A DNA stretch of 64,000 bases from Metellina segmentata (GCA_947359465.1 OX375872.1:11044137-11108136); one strand, 5' to 3'; counted from the first letter of the stretch, positions 1 to 11,816 are shown. The notes: a model not told the origin generated them from the sequence alone. Program-made: numbers and translations.

Positions 1-165
1 CATGGAAGTAACATTCGTCCATTCCATAAAATTTCCAGAGCGTAGGAAGAATCTGATTGTCCAAAATGTTCATGTAGGCGTTCAATTGACCATGAACAAA
101 CATGCAAAGGGCCATACCATGAAAAACACCCCCAAATTAGAAGTCGGATTTTATGCAAATCCGCT
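1..165 (-). pseudogene. Tc1-like transposase fragment, cut by window edge
   Basis: Read on the minus strand, this encodes a stretch containing PTLWKFYGMDECYF, the part of a Tc1-type DDE transposase just before the second catalytic Asp. It closely matches the minus-strand copy at 48681-48830, which reads PTLWQFYGMDKCYF before its QDDNA motif. Similarity ends near 163, where both copies share a short tail ending in TTTTATGCAAAT. The fragment lacks both ends and cannot be functional. The apparent plus-strand ORF at 2-187 is its antisense shadow. Confidence 0.7.
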
Positions 166-229
166 GGCGTCCGGTCCATTATTGTAGGGTAGTGTATATG
201 ATGGCAATCTATTGTAATTATTTTTGCAT

Positions 230-985
230 CATTCGCGAATAGAAAAAATTTCCAACTTCTTAGCCTACAAATGTTTGAAGAGTTTGGAATATTTTTCTAG
301 TTGCAAGGGTTTTCATCCTGTCACTATGTACAACTGTGTTTCCAAACCTTTCAACCCAATGAACTGTGTTTCTGCAATAGGATTCCAACCGTGATAGGTT
401 TGCGGTAGTCCGGCTGGAAGAGTGTCACACTAGCAACCGGGGGGTTACGAGTCCAACCAAAGACCGTCGGGTACAAATCTGTTGGCGTCGAATGTCTTCA
501 TGATGGAGTGGTGTGGAAGTTTAAAGAGTAGGGTGCCGTCTCAGGTGTTCACCTCGAATCTTTCCCTTCCGGTTTGATCCCTTCACCAATGGTCCGTTGT
601 GTTGTTTCAGTGCGACATGAATTCAAATACCTTCCTACCTTTAAAAAAAAATTTTGATATTTTTTACGCTTCTATGATGAAAAAAAATTGTAAAAAGTGG
701 TATTTACTCTAGCAACTGAATTGAGGGTCAATACTTGAAGAATTATACTATAGATATAATTCCCAAGAACAAATGGGTATGTCTGATAAAATTAAAAGTG
801 CGGAAATCACTGTTCAAAAAACACGCTAATCCTCAAATTCTATCTAAATTCGATAATTAATGATTATTTTCAATTAATTTTTTTACACTGAAATGTTTTT
901 GAGTACAAACCAGTAGAATATTGTGTAAAAACTGGTCTTTTAAGGACGAAAAGATGTAATTTATAAATACCCTCAATAAATTACT
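230..985. repeat. Diverged ~700 bp dispersed repeat, copy A
   Basis: Blocks of this segment recur in the same order at 3050-3745. Shared pieces are a GAACTGTGT...TGCAATAGGA block, a CAACT-AATTGAGGG block, an ATCACTGT-CAAAAAAC block and a CACTGAAATG block. A SINE interrupts it at 403-642. No coding potential was seen. Confidence 0.55.
403..642 (+). repeat. tRNA-derived SINE, type 1 head
   Basis: It begins with a pol III A-box-like GGTAGTCCGGCTGGAAGAGT and a B-box-like GGTTACGAGTCCAACC. The shared SINE body follows (AAAGACCGTC, then GTGGAAGTTT, then CCGTTGTGTTG and GTGCGACATGAATT). It ends in ATACC-TACC. It lies inside the repeat at 230-985. Confidence 0.75.
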
Positions 986-1009
986 TTCACGCCGTGCATT
1001 CAGCCGATA

Positions 1010-1243
1010 AGAGAGGTATCAAACCTGCAGGGAAAGATCCGATACAAAGCCTAGTAATTTTGAATCACTGTCAGATGGCAAGGTCATACCTGATATTGCA
1101 CCCCACTGCCCAACGGAGGGACATTTGAGGCAGATTTAACGTCAATCAGTCCCCGTGTACAGGACGTTCTTCGGCTGGATTCGATCTAGCCACTCTCCAG
1201 TTGCTAATCCGTTATTCTTCCAACTGGGCTACCACGGACCGAA
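1010..1243 (-). repeat. tRNA-derived SINE, type 1 head
   Basis: The reverse complement starts with GGTAGCCCAGTTGGAAGAAT and has the order A box, B box, then body (TTAAATCTGCC, GGGTGCAATATCAGG). The 3' end is eroded. Confidence 0.7.
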
Positions 1244-1316
1244 TATAAGAAATATTTTCTGTCAAACCAAATATTGGTGGTGAGAGTATGATACGTGTTT
1301 CCTGTACGCATTCTAA

Positions 1317-1627
1317 GGTAATTGGTAAGTACTAGAGCAACACAACGGGCTATTGTCGACGGTCCGGAATCCCTTAAGGGAAAAATCCGAGTACAAGACC
1401 TCGTAATTTTGAACCACGGTCAGATGACGAAGAAACACCTTAGCTGGCACCCCACTCTCCACACTTCCACACCAACCCAACGTGAGGACTTTCGGCCACT
1501 ACAAATTTAAGATGCACAAGATGCCTCTACACCATACGTTTACAAACATCCATGCCCGGACCCGGATTGGAACCAGGAACTTCCCGATCAGAGGCTAACA
1601 CCTTAACCACTATACCGGTTGGTCGGC
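1317..1627 (-). repeat. Full-length SINE, type 2 head, with target-site duplication
   Basis: On the minus strand the head reads CCGGTATAGTGGTTAAGGTG (A box) and CCTGGTTCCAATCCGG (B box), followed by the common body. It is flanked by 13-bp direct repeats GTACGCATTCTAA (1304-1316) and GTACGCTTTCTAA (1628-1640) with one mismatch, which is the mark of retroposition. The ORF at 1322-1510 is an antisense artefact of the body. Confidence 0.85.
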
Positions 1628-1640
1628 GTACGCTTTCTAA

Positions 1641-1894
1641 ACTTGACATCAATGGGTTTGATTTTTGAATACGATTTCAGATATTTGCCAATAATCATTC
1701 CAAAGAATCAATTCCGATTGATGTATGATTGATCAACATCAATTAGATTTACAGCCAAACGTTCACAAAATTACGATAAACTACATTTCAAAGTAACTCT
1801 GCTATGTATCCAGCAGTATCCTTTCTACAGCAAAGTTAAGTCTCCGCAGACCGGATAGTTTGTGTGTTAACCCTCTCATACGCTTCAGGTGTTA
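1641..1894. other. Unassigned spacer
   Basis: AT-rich spacer between two SINEs. I see no ORF, repeat or motif in it. Confidence 0.5.
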
Positions 1895-2172
1895 CGGTAG
1901 CCCGGTTGGAAGAGTAACGGATTAGCAACAGGAGGGTTACGAGTTCGAATGCTACCAAAGACAGTCGAGTACAAAGAGGACTTGTGCATGTTAAAACTGT
2001 CGTTGCTTCAAATCTTCTCGAGTTTGCATGTTGTGGCAGTTAGGAGGGCGTGGTCTTATCTCAGTCTTCGTCATCAAACCGTGTTGTCCTTGGATATTTA
2101 CCCCAAGGTTTGATATATCGCAAATGGCCCGTTGTGTTGCTCCAGTGCGATGGTTATTAAAATACCTACCCC
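1895..2172 (+). repeat. tRNA-derived SINE, type 1 head
   Basis: It starts with GGTAGCCCGGTTGGAAGAGT (A box) and has GGGTTACGAGTTCGAATGC (B box). The body carries several indels. The end reads CCCGTTGTGTTGCTCCAGTG followed by TTAAAATACCTACC. Both strands contain short open frames here, and both are artefacts. Confidence 0.8.
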
Positions 2173-2179
2173 TTACGCC

Positions 2180-2402
2180 TAATCCTCCTGGTGGTTGTCT
2201 TGACGTGCTATCTTTTTTTAGAAGAAAACTGACCAGAACTTGATGGACGAGATATTTTGTCACTGGAAAAAACTGACCAGATCTTGATCATGTCATCATA
2301 AAAAAAATCAATAATATCTTGACGACGAGCTATCTCGTCATTGACAAAAATTTTCAGATCTTGATGGACGAAATATTTTGTCGAAACCACTTGGAGGATT
2401 AA
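2180..2402. mobile_element. TTAA-ended palindrome-rich MITE, copy 1
   Basis: It opens with TAATCCTCCTGGTGGTTGTC and closes with ACCACTTGGAGGATTAA, so it has inverted ends. The interior is diverged repeats of the palindromic GACGAGATATCTCGTC motif separated by ACTGACCAGATCTTGAT and its complement. The TTAA flank next to CCCTCC-type ends resembles piggyBac-mobilised elements (inference). Confidence 0.6.
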
Positions 2403-3049
2403 AGTGATGCAATTTTTGCCAAGGGTGCTTACAATTCAACGGGCGAGCTCAAACTGAAATAAATTTTAATTTACAAATGAGTCAATAAAAAAAGGAATTT
2501 TTTTGTATACGCATATGTAAAGTTAATATTAAATTTAAATTTTAAGATATTTGTTAACGTCTTGGTTTTATTATCTCGATAAATATATCGGATGAAAATA
2601 GTTGTTCATCGGGAACTATCTCTGTATTCTGTTCAAATTTAAACTATCTTCGTAAAGAGCTGCTCAAGTATATACTATCTTTGTAAACAACTGTTTTAAT
2701 GTCATCCCTATATCGACGAGTTACAAGAAAAACACACTATGTCAAAAAACCATAGATAACGAGAGTGGATAAAATTTCTCTAAAAATAACCCCACTTTTT
2801 CTTGAGGAGAAATCTTTCCTTGATGTAAGGAAGAAACGATTGAAGGGACTTGATTAGTCTAAAGATCATCCCAATGTTTGTTCAATTGAAGTATACGAGT
2901 GCTCTATAAATAAGTGGGAAGGTCTTGAATAGGACTGATTTTAAAAAGCTTGTTGATTCCTTGCTTTTGGTAGGCTTTATTTATAACTTTGAGCATGTGG
3001 CTTGTTTAAGATGTATGCATACAGTCCCCCAAATCGATCTGAATATTGA
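2403..3049. other. No gene recognised
   Basis: AT-rich sequence with no ORF above background and no repeat I can match elsewhere in the window. Confidence 0.5.
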
Positions 3050-3745
3050 TTTTTTTTATTGCTTCCACAAACATTTTCCTTCTCCTTAAATTTCAAATGA
3101 TATAAAGATCTTGTAAACACGGAATATTTTTCTAATTACACTGGTTTTCCGTTAGATACTGTATAAACACGTTTCCAAAACTTTAAACTCAATTTCTCTG
3201 AAGAACTGTGTCAGATCTTTCCTTTCAAGATTGATCTCGGACTGTCACCAATAGACCGTTGTGTGGATCGAGTGAGACGTTAGTTAAAATACATATGTGA
3301 AGAACTGTGTTTTTGCAATAGGACGCTTTTCCAAACGGTGATAACTCAACAGTGAATGGATGGATTATAATTTATTTTTCATCATTATAATCTTTATAAT
3401 ACAGTGGATGATTTGACTCTAAATCAGAGTTATTAGCTAAGAAATGAAGTTTTAGTTTTAATAGCTTGAAATAATTTTTAAGTGTTGAATTCCTGAAAAA
3501 ATCTTGATTTTTTAAAGCTTTCTAGATAAAAAAAGTAATAAATCAACTTATTCCCTCTAACAACTTAATTGAGGGCCTAAACACATATAATATTATTATA
3601 TAAATAACTACCAGCAAGAATTGTGTTTATGAACAAACTAGAATTTGAGCTATCACTGTCAAAAAACCTGCTATGTTAATTATTAGAAAAGCGATAATTA
3701 GCGTAGAGTGATTTTTTTTCACACTGAAATGATTTTCGCGAAAAG
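3050..3745. repeat. Diverged ~700 bp dispersed repeat, copy B
   Basis: This is the partner of 230-985, with the same ordered blocks. It carries a 5'-truncated SINE at 3212-3298 at a site that is unoccupied in copy A, where the sequence runs straight through GAACTGTGTTTCTGC. Confidence 0.55.
3212..3298 (+). repeat. 5'-truncated SINE with 12-bp target duplication
   Basis: Only the 3' ~87 bp of the SINE body is present, from CAGATCTTTCC to TTAGTTAAAATACATAT. Exact direct repeats GAAGAACTGTGT flank it at 3200-3211 and 3299-3310. This is a 5'-truncated retroposition, the pattern expected from target-primed reverse transcription. Confidence 0.8.
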
Positions 3746-5179
3746 CAATGACCTATAGTCAAAAACAAAATAATCGTAATACTGAATATACATTCCAGAT
3801 TTTCCAAACTACCAAATGATGGTTGATTTAAGTATACTTACTCAGATGTTTCAGCATAAAATTATCTAAATATGTAAACAAAGAAAAGTTTGATATTGCA
3901 TTCACTAAACTAAAATACGGTGTATAAAATAAAGAACATTATATTAAAATACTATATGGAACAAAAATTATGTGATATCTGTACAAACACACAATTATGA
4001 AATCATACATAGAACCGGAAGACAGACAGACTAACTCAACTAGGTCCAATGACTAAATGAAGAAGTTTCTTGAAAATACACAGGGTGGTCATAAAAAAAC
4101 TTGGGGGATATATGGACCTCTAGCGGCCGTTCCGTTCAACCGATCGAAATGAGATTTAAGATATAGTTATTCAGAGGTATGAGCTCGGGATTCTGTGAAC
4201 GACAACAAAGTGGCACTCACGGTTACAGTTATAGGTAGAGAAACTCGAAATTTTCGAATGGCAACGCCCACTTTTTCCAGTCTCAAAATGCTCAGCGCAT
4301 GCGAAAACCCTAAAGAGCGTTGAAACGGTACGTGTATCACAAAACACGGACGCGTTATGCACGCACAAAAAACAGTTCTGCGAACGGCCAACAAAACCAC
4401 GTTCTGGGCGCACGGAGAAAATTTGCATATAACAGAGGCAAGACACCAACCACAGAACCCTTTTCGCCAGATACATGGGCCTCGTATGTGGCGATGGTTT
4501 CGACGGTAAACACGCAAGGTCCCTTCCACGGCATTCATCCCATTTTAATAATAGAATTTTACCAATTTTCCATTAACTTTCGCTGACAGAGTCATTTCGT
4601 TGGCATGTACGAGCTCCCGACTGAAGATCTGGCTGAATATTTGGCGAAAGGCGTTCTGTGGTTGGTGTCTTGCCTCCAACATATGCAAATTTCTTTCGTG
4701 TGCCCACTCGTGGTTTTGTTGCACGTTCGCAGAGCTGTTTTTTGTGAGTGCATAACGCTTCCGTTTTTTGTGATACATGTACCGTTCCAACGCTATTTAG
4801 GGTTTTCGCATGAGCTGAGCATTTTGAGATAGAAAAAAGTGGGTGTTGCCATTCGAAAATTTCGAGTTTCTCTACGTATAACCGTAACCGTGAGTGCCAC
4901 TTTGTTGTCGTTCACAGAATCCCGAGCTCATACCTCTGAATAACTATATCTGAAATCTCATATCGATCGGTTGAACGGAACGGCCACTAGAGGTCCATAT
5001 GTCGGCCAAGTTATTTTATGACCACCCTGTATATTAAACCGTTTGGACGTGCATTGGGCACACACACACACAGACAGACAGTAATAACGCAAGAGACGGA
5101 TTTTACATAAGAAGGACCCAAAACGGATAGAAAACTTGAAATGGGTCTAAAACAAACACTCCATTTTTATTAATATAGA
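3740..5179 (-). mobile_element. Helitron, minus strand, 3'-truncated, with nested foldback
   Basis: The 5' terminus at 5179 reads on the minus strand TCTATATTAATAAAAATGGA. It is then similar to the two plus-strand Helitrons at 21482 and 23035 (GTGTTTG, then CCATTTCAAGTTTTC, then ATCCGTTTTGG). Further inside, the match at 3780-3860 is to the block containing AAGTATACTTACTCAG. The TC end abuts a host A on the minus strand, as Helitron insertion into A|T predicts. The CTAG 3' end is missing near 3740. No Rep/helicase gene is present, so the copy is non-autonomous. Confidence 0.75.
4079..5031. mobile_element. Foldback (long inverted repeat) element, ~950 bp
   Basis: The two ends are near-perfect inverses: CACAGGGTGGTCATAAAA on the left and the complement of TTTTATGACCACCCTGTA on the right. 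Similarity continues inward for ~400 bp per arm, to about 4477 and 4636, leaving a ~155 bp loop. TA dinucleotides at 4077-4078 and 5032-5033 fit a TA target duplication. Mirror-image ORFs on both strands (4320-4586 plus, 4545-4790 minus) encode similar peptides only because of the hairpin. The end sequence and TA target suggest Tc1/mariner-type mobilisation (inference). It sits inside the Helitron at 3740-5179. Confidence 0.85.
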
Positions 5180-5214
5180 TAAGATTAATATAGAAGCGAG
5201 CCAAAGTGAACCTG

Positions 5215-5480
5215 AGGCATAAGCCTTCCGATATATCGTCAACAGAAGATGAATATTCACCATCTTATGATGACAGTGATAACATGTCTTTTACAGAATT
5301 ACAATCAGACTTTGCTGCAGACGACAACAATTAACGTTGGTGAATACGTTATAGTTGAAGAAGAACACCTTAAAGAACATAAAATTCACTCTATTGAGGA
5401 GTTGTGTGAATCAGAACAATTTTGATTTTGAAGTGTTGTATGTCAAAAGAGTTTTTTACATCTTATAAATTTTCACCAAC
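5215..5480 (+). pseudogene. Degenerate acidic protein remnant, unassigned
   Basis: Plus-strand translation gives an acidic stretch around STEDEYSPSYDDSDN (about 5230-5330). After a stop and a frame change comes VGEYVIVEEEHLKEHKIH at about 5340-5400. An acidic tail followed by a VGEYVIV-like stretch is seen near the C-terminus of some transposon-encoded proteins, but I cannot name the family. It lies next to the Helitron 5' end and no start codon or intact frame is visible. A chance open stretch cannot be excluded. Confidence 0.3.
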
Positions 5481-6149
5481 AAATGAAGTTTAATCATTTG
5501 AAAAATCAAAAATCACTGCCAAACTTCCTCTCTCTATTACATCAGTAGGGACAATGAGAAACAGGAATGCTGACTTTCCCTTTGAATTTAACTTCCTATC
5601 AAAATCTAAAATAAGTTTACAATTTCTTTAATCGTATTTTATCATCTACTTTGTAACTGTAGGCTACACTCATTGCTAATGTTTTCCTCACATTTAAAGC
5701 TGTTTAATTATACGTGAACTAATCAAAAGTGGTATTTTATTTTAAACCTGCTTAAGGAATCATTAGATACCTGTATTTTTCAATTAAAATGAATTTTAAT
5801 AAAAGCCCATTACTTATATTTATACTGTTGCTACTATAACGTAACACTGTATCCCACAATATGTACCCCGACAGTGGGGCACAGTGTTACAATGTACATC
5901 ACTACCAAAAACATTAAATACTGGAAAGAAATGTTACTCTTTTTAATTTTAATGATATCTAAGATGCATGATAAGAGATTAAAATCATCTTAAGGGCTTT
6001 TTTTTGCTTCATATAGATGCATATCTTGATACCACAGCTGAAAATAAAAAAATGTGTAACACCTTCCCTGATAGTAAGTCTACCAGAACGCGTTTTTCTA
6101 GTCATGCATACACCTTGACGTATCTAAAACTTGACGCGAATCTGAAGTA
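5481..6149. other. No gene; contains one strong hairpin
   Basis: AT-rich, no ORF. The only structure seen is the hairpin at 5841-5890. Confidence 0.5.
5841..5890. repeat. Inverted repeat / hairpin, 17-bp arms
   Basis: GTAACACTGTATCCCAC (5841-5857) pairs with GTGGGGCACAGTGTTAC (5874-5890) with two mismatches and a 16-nt loop. Confidence 0.7.
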
Positions 6150-6275
6150 AACTTTGCGGTGTCGGATTTTTCCTTTGGTATTAATCACGGACTGTCGTCA
6201 ATAGCCTGTATAGCCGGATCGTTGGCAATAGTTCGTTATGTTCCTACAGTATGACGTTAATTAAATACTTACCAA
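6150..6275 (+). repeat. SINE 3' fragment, degraded
   Basis: Holds TCGGATTTTTCCTTTGG, CGGACTGTCGTCAATAGCC and a 3' end TATGACGTTAATTAAATAC. These are the terminal part of the common SINE body with an internal duplication. Confidence 0.55.
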
Positions 6276-6642
6276 CGAATTTATTCTTCATCGATCCCTC
6301 AAACTTGCAAATTCTGAAAGCAGGATACCTAAATATGCTTAAATGTGTCAATAGGACGGATTATTTAATTCATAGTTTATATCAACGTGTTATGCTATTT
6401 CGATACCACTTGAGAAAATTGCATTTTTGCAATCGACCCGCTACCCAAAACTCCTACGATAAACACCTGTTGTGTTAGTGAAATAACACAGACCGAGTAT
6501 AGATGACAAAACGTAATATACACACTTTCGCAGAAATTGAAGGCTATCGAAATGATATTCAATACTTGGAGCCAAATTTCCAGGTTCTGTTTAGGGTGAT
6601 ATTGAAAAGGTGAGCTTCTTGCAGTCGACTCGGACCACCCTT

Positions 6643-7155
6643 TAACCCTCTGAGGGGTTCCAATGTACAATTTAACCTAGAAACATGCAGTCTTCTCTGT
6701 ATGACCTTTAACCAATTTTCCCCTTTCGGACCAATAGAAAAGCTTTCCAAGGGATATTATTCTGTGAAGAGGGAAAATAATATTTCCAAAGGATTCCATT
6801 CTACAGAATTGGTCAACAGAATATTTTCAAAGGATTCTATTTCAAGGATAAAAGCAATATAATGCTTAAAATTATTCTAATCTAAGGAACTAAATAGAAT
6901 CTTTTTCCAAATGATTCTAATCCACAGTATGTGCCAACAGAATATTTCCAAAGGATTCTAATCTAAGAAAAGGACCAATAGAATCCTTCCAAATGATTCT
7001 AATCTCAGGAAAGGATCAATAAAATGTTTCCAAAATATTCAAATTTTCAAAATGGACCAGTAGAATCTTTACAAAAGATTATCCACCAAAGAAAAGAACA
7101 AAGGAGTATATTTTAAAGGATTCTAATATAAGGAAAGGAGCAATAAAATCTCTTA
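6643..7155. repeat. Minisatellite-bearing element (TTAACCCTCTGAGGGG head), copy 1
   Basis: It starts with TTAACCCTCTGAGGGGTTCC and a TGCAGTCT...TGTATGACCTTTAACCA leader. About ten diverged ~40-bp units follow of the type CAATAGAATCTTTCCAAA, GGATTCTAATCTAAGGAAAG. Each unit contains the inverted pair GAATC...GATTC. The same head and unit recur at 42533 and 59418. There is no coding sequence. Confidence 0.75.
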
Positions 7156-10100
7156 GTAAAAGTTACAAGAATTAAAGAATTGAGGTATCCTTTGGAAAGA
7201 TTTATATTTCGATGGTTATTAATATGATTTGTCATGGGATGCTCAGAGGGTGAAAACAACTTGTGACATGCGATGGAAATGATGTGAAAGTGATCGCAAA
7301 CGAACCACCATTCTTCACTGGTCTTCATCCAAAGGTAATGTTGTTTTTGGTGAAGTTTGGAAGAAGGAACTCTTTTCACAAAATCAAACGATTCGCTCTG
7401 ACGAGTACGGTCCCTAATTAGACCCATTTAAAGCAGCCTTTGACGAAAAACTTCCGAAATTAGTCAACAGAAAAGGAATAACATATCATCATGGTAACGA
7501 AGGCCCACATTTTTCTGTGATAAACAAGCAAAAACGGTTGCAACTGACTCAATCCACCGCATTCACCTGAAATTACTTCGATGTATTTCAATTGATCTCG
7601 ATTCTAACAAAATTTTCTGAGAGAACGATTTATTTGAAGATTATTTACGATTTATTTGATGAGTGCAAAAGGCATCGGGACTGTTCTGTGACCGGAAAGA
7701 CAACAAGTTTTTGGAGTAGGGAAATAGAAAGATGCTTGAAAGATGGTAGAAGAGATTGAAACAAAACTGTACTAACTTCAATAAATTCATTTATGACGTT
7801 GAAGGGAAAGATACTTTTTTACTTGAAAACCGGATGAAATCTGTTACAATATGGTTATTTTCTTTCATGTACATAGACTACTATGAATGACGAGGTGCTT
7901 TTCGATCATATATTTATAGTACATGGGGGTGAATAGATTCAAATTCAGGCAATATAAAAAATTAAATGCTCACCTTCCACCTTCGATTGTTTTTTTTAAT
8001 TCAGTATATTATGGCCAATAGTGTATATTGAGCTATGCCACATTTACTTTTTGCAGAATAATGTTTTCGTGGAAATAAGACTCTATGAAAGGCGATTAAA
8101 GTATTCTATTTTGCTTATCAAGTAGGTTACGTAATGCTTACAATTTTGCTACTCTTAAACTATGAGAGATAAACTTGTTTTGATTTTTGTTCGGGATACT
8201 TAAATATACCGTTCGTAATTATAAGCAAAATTGTTTTAAATATAGATTAGTTTTTTAACAATTCATTATGGAACTTGCAGAAGTTTGGTGAAGATTCTTT
8301 CAAAAAAGCCATCGTCAAAATTTGTGAAAATTTTTCTATAAGTTCATTAGAATATTGTTCATTTAGTACCCTACATATAGCTAATGCAGTTTCTCAAAGG
8401 TTGAGTTTTAATAAATTTGAAAGTAAAAATCGTTGAAATTTCAATGCCCTGACACGCGCTCAAAAAGGGGGGGGGATGCAAAGGTTACTGCTCTCTTCAA
8501 GTACTACCTTTTTCGATGAAATATTTTAACACGATTCATTATTTCTGAACATATACCAATGTATTGTGGGACTACTGAGATATTTGATGGTTTAATAACT
8601 CCTCAGTAGATGGTTACAAAAATATCAGTCAAAATCTATTTCCAATCATTGACCGGGGAAAACTTTTGAAATGCATATTGCTTCGGGGTTTTCTTGCATT
8701 ACAGTTTTTGACTTAGTCATTAGTACAGCACCTGAGGTATGAAATAATAACATAAAATAACAAGTGATATTTCTCCAAAAGGCTCAATACTGATATTTAG
8801 TTTTATCAAACAACACAGCTGAATATACACAGCTGCTCATATGAGGGAAGGTGATTTATATAGCAACGAAGTAACATTATTGTGACAATGATTATTTTGT
8901 CCCCAAAAATGTATCAGTCCTACTCATTTACTCTTATTTTAATCTTGTATTTGGGTATAGGTTTATAGTTCATCATTCATGAAAAGGGTCGTAACTGAGA
9001 TTCTCTGAAATTAATTTCTCAAAAGGATCTATGTAGAATGTAAAAACCAATTTCAGGAATTCAGAGAAGACATGAATCAATTAAATGTACTATTATTGTA
9101 GAAGATATATGAAAAGGAAGGTTGCCGCAAGCTTAAAAACATTTATTTAAATAAATAACACGTTTACTTCTGTTGGAAGATCTACAATAGTACGTTCATA
9201 TGAGAAAGTCTGCCTCTAATTATACACAAAAATTCGATCTCCGAATATTATGACACGAGAGTTGAACCTTTCAAGAATCGAAGAGGATTGAAAGTAAGTT
9301 ATTTATTAATTGCAATCCTAAAGTTCATCCTTGAAATGGTCTTTTATTGACGTTGAATATTTTTTAGACTTTTGACAGAAAAAACGGGCTAAACACTCGA
9401 TTAATTAAAAAAAATTAATGAACTTATTTTACAACGTAACTAATATTTTCAACTTTTGCTTATATTGATGCAGTTTTCTAAATGTTTTGAGTATTTATAG
9501 ATACATTTTTGCGCTGTTAGTACCTTTTTGTATACACTATCTAAATATCTAAATATGTATATTTTAATACAGTTATATGAATCTATTAATATTGGTATAG
9601 TGTTTAAATATGTAGTTTATTACTCTGTCCCTCTGTATCAAAACAATTACAATGCATTTAAAAATAATTCTTTTGTAGTCTGATTTGTTTGTGAAATTCT
9701 GTGTGCATGGTTAATATATAATATTATGCTTGATAGTATATTCAAATTCAGTAAATTCTGTATTTCATTACCCATAGCATTCGGTTAGGCTGAGAAAAAA
9801 AAAGCATTTTTAAACATATTTGAAAAGTATATTTCCTACTGGAAGTTGAAAGGAAATACATATAAAATTTAAAATATCGAGAACCTTTTCGTCCTTTTAC
9901 AGGGAATTTGATATATGTTTAGGGATTTTTTGTACTTCGAAATGGATTTTAAACGTGTTTTATTACCTCCTGATAGCGTTGAGTTTTCCGATCGGGGCCA
10001 TTACTTAAAACAATTCATTTAAGCTCAACTATTCGAAAACTTTAAAAAGTGCTCTTTAACTAGAATAGTATATTTGTTTAGAAACTCCGAATAAATAATC

Positions 10101-10435
10101 ACATTTAAAAAGTGACTTTTTTTGAGTGAAATAAAATGGATCCAATTGAAAAACCTATATTTTGAATACTGTTTTAAGTCCAACTAATGAAACTAGCATT
10201 AATATTTGCTCAAACGTTTTATGGTATTTTTTGAGTAAAAGAAAATTGAATTGTCTCAAATATCTTAAGATATATGCGATTTTTAAGTAGGTAATAAACT
10301 CTCAGAAAAATAAAATTCAATTTTCGGCGTCAGTCTCATAGACCCGTCAAAAAAGTATACTGATTGAAGTTGGACCAAATGTACTTTTGTGTATAATATC
10401 ATTCGATACGGAGATGGTGCAGATCCTTTCCTGAT
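7156..10435. other. 3.3 kb with no gene recognised
   Basis: AT-rich, no convincing ORF, RNA gene or repeat shared with the rest of the window. A short poly-G tract lies at about 8466-8474. Confidence 0.5.
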
Positions 10436-10712
10436 AGGTAGGTATTTTAATTAACGTCACACTGGAGCAACACAACGGGCTATTGATGACGGGATCAAAC
10501 TCGAAAAGGAAAAGATTAACAAATAACACTTCGTAATTCTGAACCATGGTCAAATGTCGACGTCACACTTGAGCTGATACTATCCAAACTTCCACACCAA
10601 CATGAGGACATTTGAAGCCACGACAGATGTAACGTGCCCCCTTTGTACACAAGGTTGGTTGAATTCGAACTCGCAACCCTCCAGTTGCTGATCCGTTACT
10701 CTTCCATTCCTG
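10436..10712 (-). repeat. tRNA-derived SINE, type 1
   Basis: The reverse complement shows the AGAGTAACGGATCAGCAAC head, a B box GGGTTGCGAGTTCGAATTC, the body, and a GTTAATTAAAATACCTACC tail. ORFs on the minus strand here are non-coding artefacts. Confidence 0.8.
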
Positions 10713-10898
10713 GATTTGAATGGTTTCACCCATATACTATTTACATTTAAAGCGTTCCAAGTGTTTTGGAACATAGCATAGAAGGACTCTCACTGTGTCC
10801 ATAACTTCTACTCCCACATCAACGTCACTCGGGATCAAATGGTTCTTTCATTCCTCAGTGTCAGAAAATCACATTTTTTTTTGTCCAATTGAAAGAAA

Positions 10899-11172
10899 AT
10901 GGGTAGTCTAGTTGTAAGAGTAACGAATTAGCAACCTGAGGGTTTCGAATCCAACCAAAGACCGTAGCGTACAAAGGGGGCACGTTAAATCTGTCGTGGC
11001 CCCAAATGTCCTTACGTTGGCGTGGAAGTTTGGAGAGTGTCAGCTCATGTGTGACCTCGTCATCTGACCATGGGTCAAAATTATGTCGTCCTCAGATTTT
11101 TCCTTCGGGTTTTGATCCGGACAGTCGCCAATAGACCGTTGTGTTGCTCCCGTGTGACGCTAGTTAAAAAAT
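10899..11172 (+). repeat. tRNA-derived SINE, type 1
   Basis: Starts GGGTAGTCTAGTTGTAAGAG, B box GGGTTTCGAATCCAACC, then GGCACGTTAAATCTGTCGTG, and ends GTTGTGTTGCTCCCGTGTGA followed by GCTAGTTAAAAAATA. Confidence 0.8.
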
Positions 11173-11428
11173 AGCAATTGAAAGATTAAATGTTCATCGA
11201 CTCGATAACGTCAGTTGAAATGCAGCAAGCTCGATGCTACTGTATAATATTCTTCTACCCCAATTAGCTAATGAAGGGTGAGTTTCTCGGTAAAATTAAC
11301 TTCCTTACGTTTAACTAAAAGAAAGAATACAAATCTTATCGGACCACATTATAAAGATTAACCGTCTGTAGTCCGTCCCAAGTTCGGAGAGATGTAATTA
11401 GGCCATTTTCAGCAACAACCTTCTTGAA
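11173..11428. other. Unassigned spacer
   Basis: No gene or shared repeat seen. Confidence 0.4.
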
Positions 11429-11585
11429 GGTTTCGACGAGATAACTCGTCTATCGCAATCTAAACTTTTAACAACGAGAGATCTCGCCATCCGGATATTG
11501 CCATTTTATGATGACGAGATCAATATCTGGTCATTTCTTTTCTTATGACGATAGATCTCAACCATCCAAATCTGGTCTCGGTATG
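11429..11585. mobile_element. TTAA-type palindrome-rich MITE, fragment
   Basis: Contains GGTTTCGACGAGATAACTCG, ACGAGAGATCTCGCCATC and GATGACGAGATC units like those at 2180 and 45440. The terminal TTAA is lost. It ends in GGTATGCATAGCCACTG, a block that recurs near 34638. Confidence 0.55.
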
Positions 11586-11816
11586 CATAGCCACTGCAGG
11601 CCACTGTTTTGAACACTTATTGTAATCACATGCAATTAAACTTGCTTTTGTCATTTATTCTCTCTTTGTGTGTTTATGTCTCTTATAAGAACACCTTCGG
11701 CGCCCTCTAGCACCTTTGCGTTTTAATTCCGAGCATGCATTCTTCGATGAAAGTTGTTTGTTTGGATGTGAACTATCACCTCTTAAAGTTTTGCCCATCT
11801 TTTAAGAATCACCCTG

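Noticed and set aside
4167..4832. ORFs of 75-123 codons on both strands as a gene pair
   Set aside because: They are mirror images created by the foldback arms, and no family match is recognisable.
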